From Chryseobacterium echinoideorum (GTDB lineage Bacteria; Bacteroidota; Bacteroidia; Flavobacteriales; Weeksellaceae): a stretch of DNA of 64,000 nt. Below the pieces are notes generated by a model that worked only from the letters and a program-made list of their open reading frames with translations, was not told where the DNA came from and searched no databases. The stretch lies in assembly GCF_007474535.1 (NCBI RefSeq), contig NZ_VKNW01000015.1:1-64000 (forward strand), read 5' to 3'. The position numbers and the translations under genes are program-made. Shown here one piece after another: positions 63,984 to 64,000 of the stretch. The number at the start of each line of letters is the position of its first letter. Position 1 is the stretch's first letter.

Positions 63984-64000
63984 ATCTTTTTATCAAAAAA

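Overview
The window looks like a chromosome segment of a Flavobacteriia member, most likely Chryseobacterium or a close Weeksellaceae relative. The evidence is AT-rich DNA, Bacteroidetes-type promoters (TTTG, about 19 bases, then TAnnTTTG), ribosomal proteins S16 and L10 with long Ala/Glu tails, a DnaG without zinc-finger cysteines, and secreted proteins of the 'QVGINTxTP..LDVNG' type. No plasmid, phage, insertion sequence, CRISPR or rRNA signal was seen.

Layout. 0.3-5 kb: rpsP-rimM, a convergent HTH regulator, a small lipoprotein-like ORF with a CDP-alcohol phosphatidyltransferase, and asnS. 5.1-7.7 kb: a compact stress locus with an ECF sigma factor, a zinc-finger anti-sigma, an RclC/DUF417 membrane protein and a lipoprotein MsrA-MsrB fusion. 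The sigma gene and the DUF417 gene share a promoter-like motif. 7.7-12.5 kb: clpP and dnaG, divergent from tsaE, ald and a DUF4258-like gene. 12.6-22.4 kb: mqo, hmgA, a TonB receptor with a neighbouring thioredoxin-like protein, and several lipoproteins and membrane proteins, including a Coq4-like protein. 22.5-25.9 kb: a decay zone with three broken genes (a frameshifted small membrane protein, an internally deleted four-helix-bundle protein, an internally deleted GNAT acetyltransferase) and a 12-copy tetranucleotide repeat. 25.9-28.8 kb: a Na+/H+ antiporter, a crotonase and a SMUG2-like glycosylase.

28.9-41 kb: a complete phenylacetate degradation operon read leftward as paaE-A-B-C-orf181-D-G-H-orf104-I-J-Y-Z, with a candidate TetR-type operator at its head. 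Many of its gene-to-gene spacers are filled by different families of about 65-125 bp imperfect inverted repeats. PaaZ carries an extra C-terminal DinB/DUF1569-like domain, and an unrecognised ORF sits between paaC and paaD.

41-64 kb: a carboxylesterase, a DUF3467 gene and the translation/transcription cluster tuf-trnW-secE-nusG-rplKAJL ... rpoBC, read leftward. The normally continuous rplL-rpoB junction is split by about 8 kb holding seven secreted or surface-type genes. rplL ends in its own terminator, and rpoB has its own consensus promoter with a leader of about 320 nt. The inserted island contains two paralogous secreted proteins that share an unusual C-terminal SVRPPPA motif, three tandem paralogous surface proteins and a 1029-residue modular lectin-like protein. 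This island and its RPPPA proteins are the best candidate for an undescribed system here.
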